In this document: piece by piece, positions 6,260 to 6,269 of the stretch | Numbering within the stretch: the first letter of the stretch is position 1 | How the letters are laid out: each line of letters starts with the position of its first letter | Assembly (NCBI GenBank): GCA_024278285.1 | Contig: JAJRTM010000689.1 | Span: forward strand, 1 to 6,269 | Reading direction: 5' to 3' | Source of the DNA: Planctomycetota bacterium | GTDB taxonomy: Bacteria > Planctomycetota > Planctomycetia > Planctomycetales > Planctomycetaceae | DNA: 6,269 nucleotides | Translations under genes and position numbers: made by a program | The notes under the pieces: generated by a model | Seen by the model: the letters and a program-made list of their open reading frames with translations, nothing else | Databases searched by the model: none | What the model was told of the DNA's origin: nothing

Positions 6260-6269
6260 GATACCGTAA

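Overview
The window looks like a chromosomal segment of a moderate-GC bacterium, most probably a planctomycete of the Gimesia type. This rests on three things: a YhaN-type SMC/Rad50-like ATPase, secreted multidomain hydrolases of a kind common in that phylum, and intergenic DNA packed with short palindromic and 'CCACGAA'-type repeats. The assignment is inferred from style; no marker gene is present.

Layout. Bases 1-347 hold no gene. They contain one arm (33-131) of a large inverted repeat, a bulged hairpin (194-230) and a very good sigma-70-type promoter (278-305). The promoter drives a compact plus-strand operon of three genes: a permuted papain-like (C92/YiiX-type) cysteine hydrolase (348-992); an exported trypsin-like protease fused to a thioredoxin-like domain and a coiled-coil tail (989-2278, with a 4-base ATGA overlap); and an 89-residue Gly-rich, basic, probably membrane-associated protein (2295-2564). 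Converging on this operon, with a gap of only 17 bases, is a large minus-strand gene (2582-5725) for a 1047-residue YhaN-like ATPase. It has complete nucleotide-binding motifs at both ends, long coiled coils, and a two-helix membrane hairpin almost exactly at mid-chain. Bases 5726-6269 contain no convincing gene. They are a patchwork of hairpins and repeats that ends in the second arm (6161-6259) of the inverted repeat.

How it may work. The three operon genes are tightly coupled and probably act together at or beyond the membrane: one candidate amidase or thiol hydrolase, one protease with a redox module, and one small membrane protein. Their target is not evident from sequence. The ATPase belongs to a family usually paired with a Mre11/SbcD-like nuclease, but no nuclease gene is visible here. 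The most unusual structural signal is the pair of 99-base inverted arms about 6 kb apart. Each carries two adjacent perfect hairpins, and two of the substitutions between the arms fall in hairpin loops, as expected for a structure-conserved dispersed repeat. No transposase, integrase, CRISPR array, rRNA or tRNA was seen.
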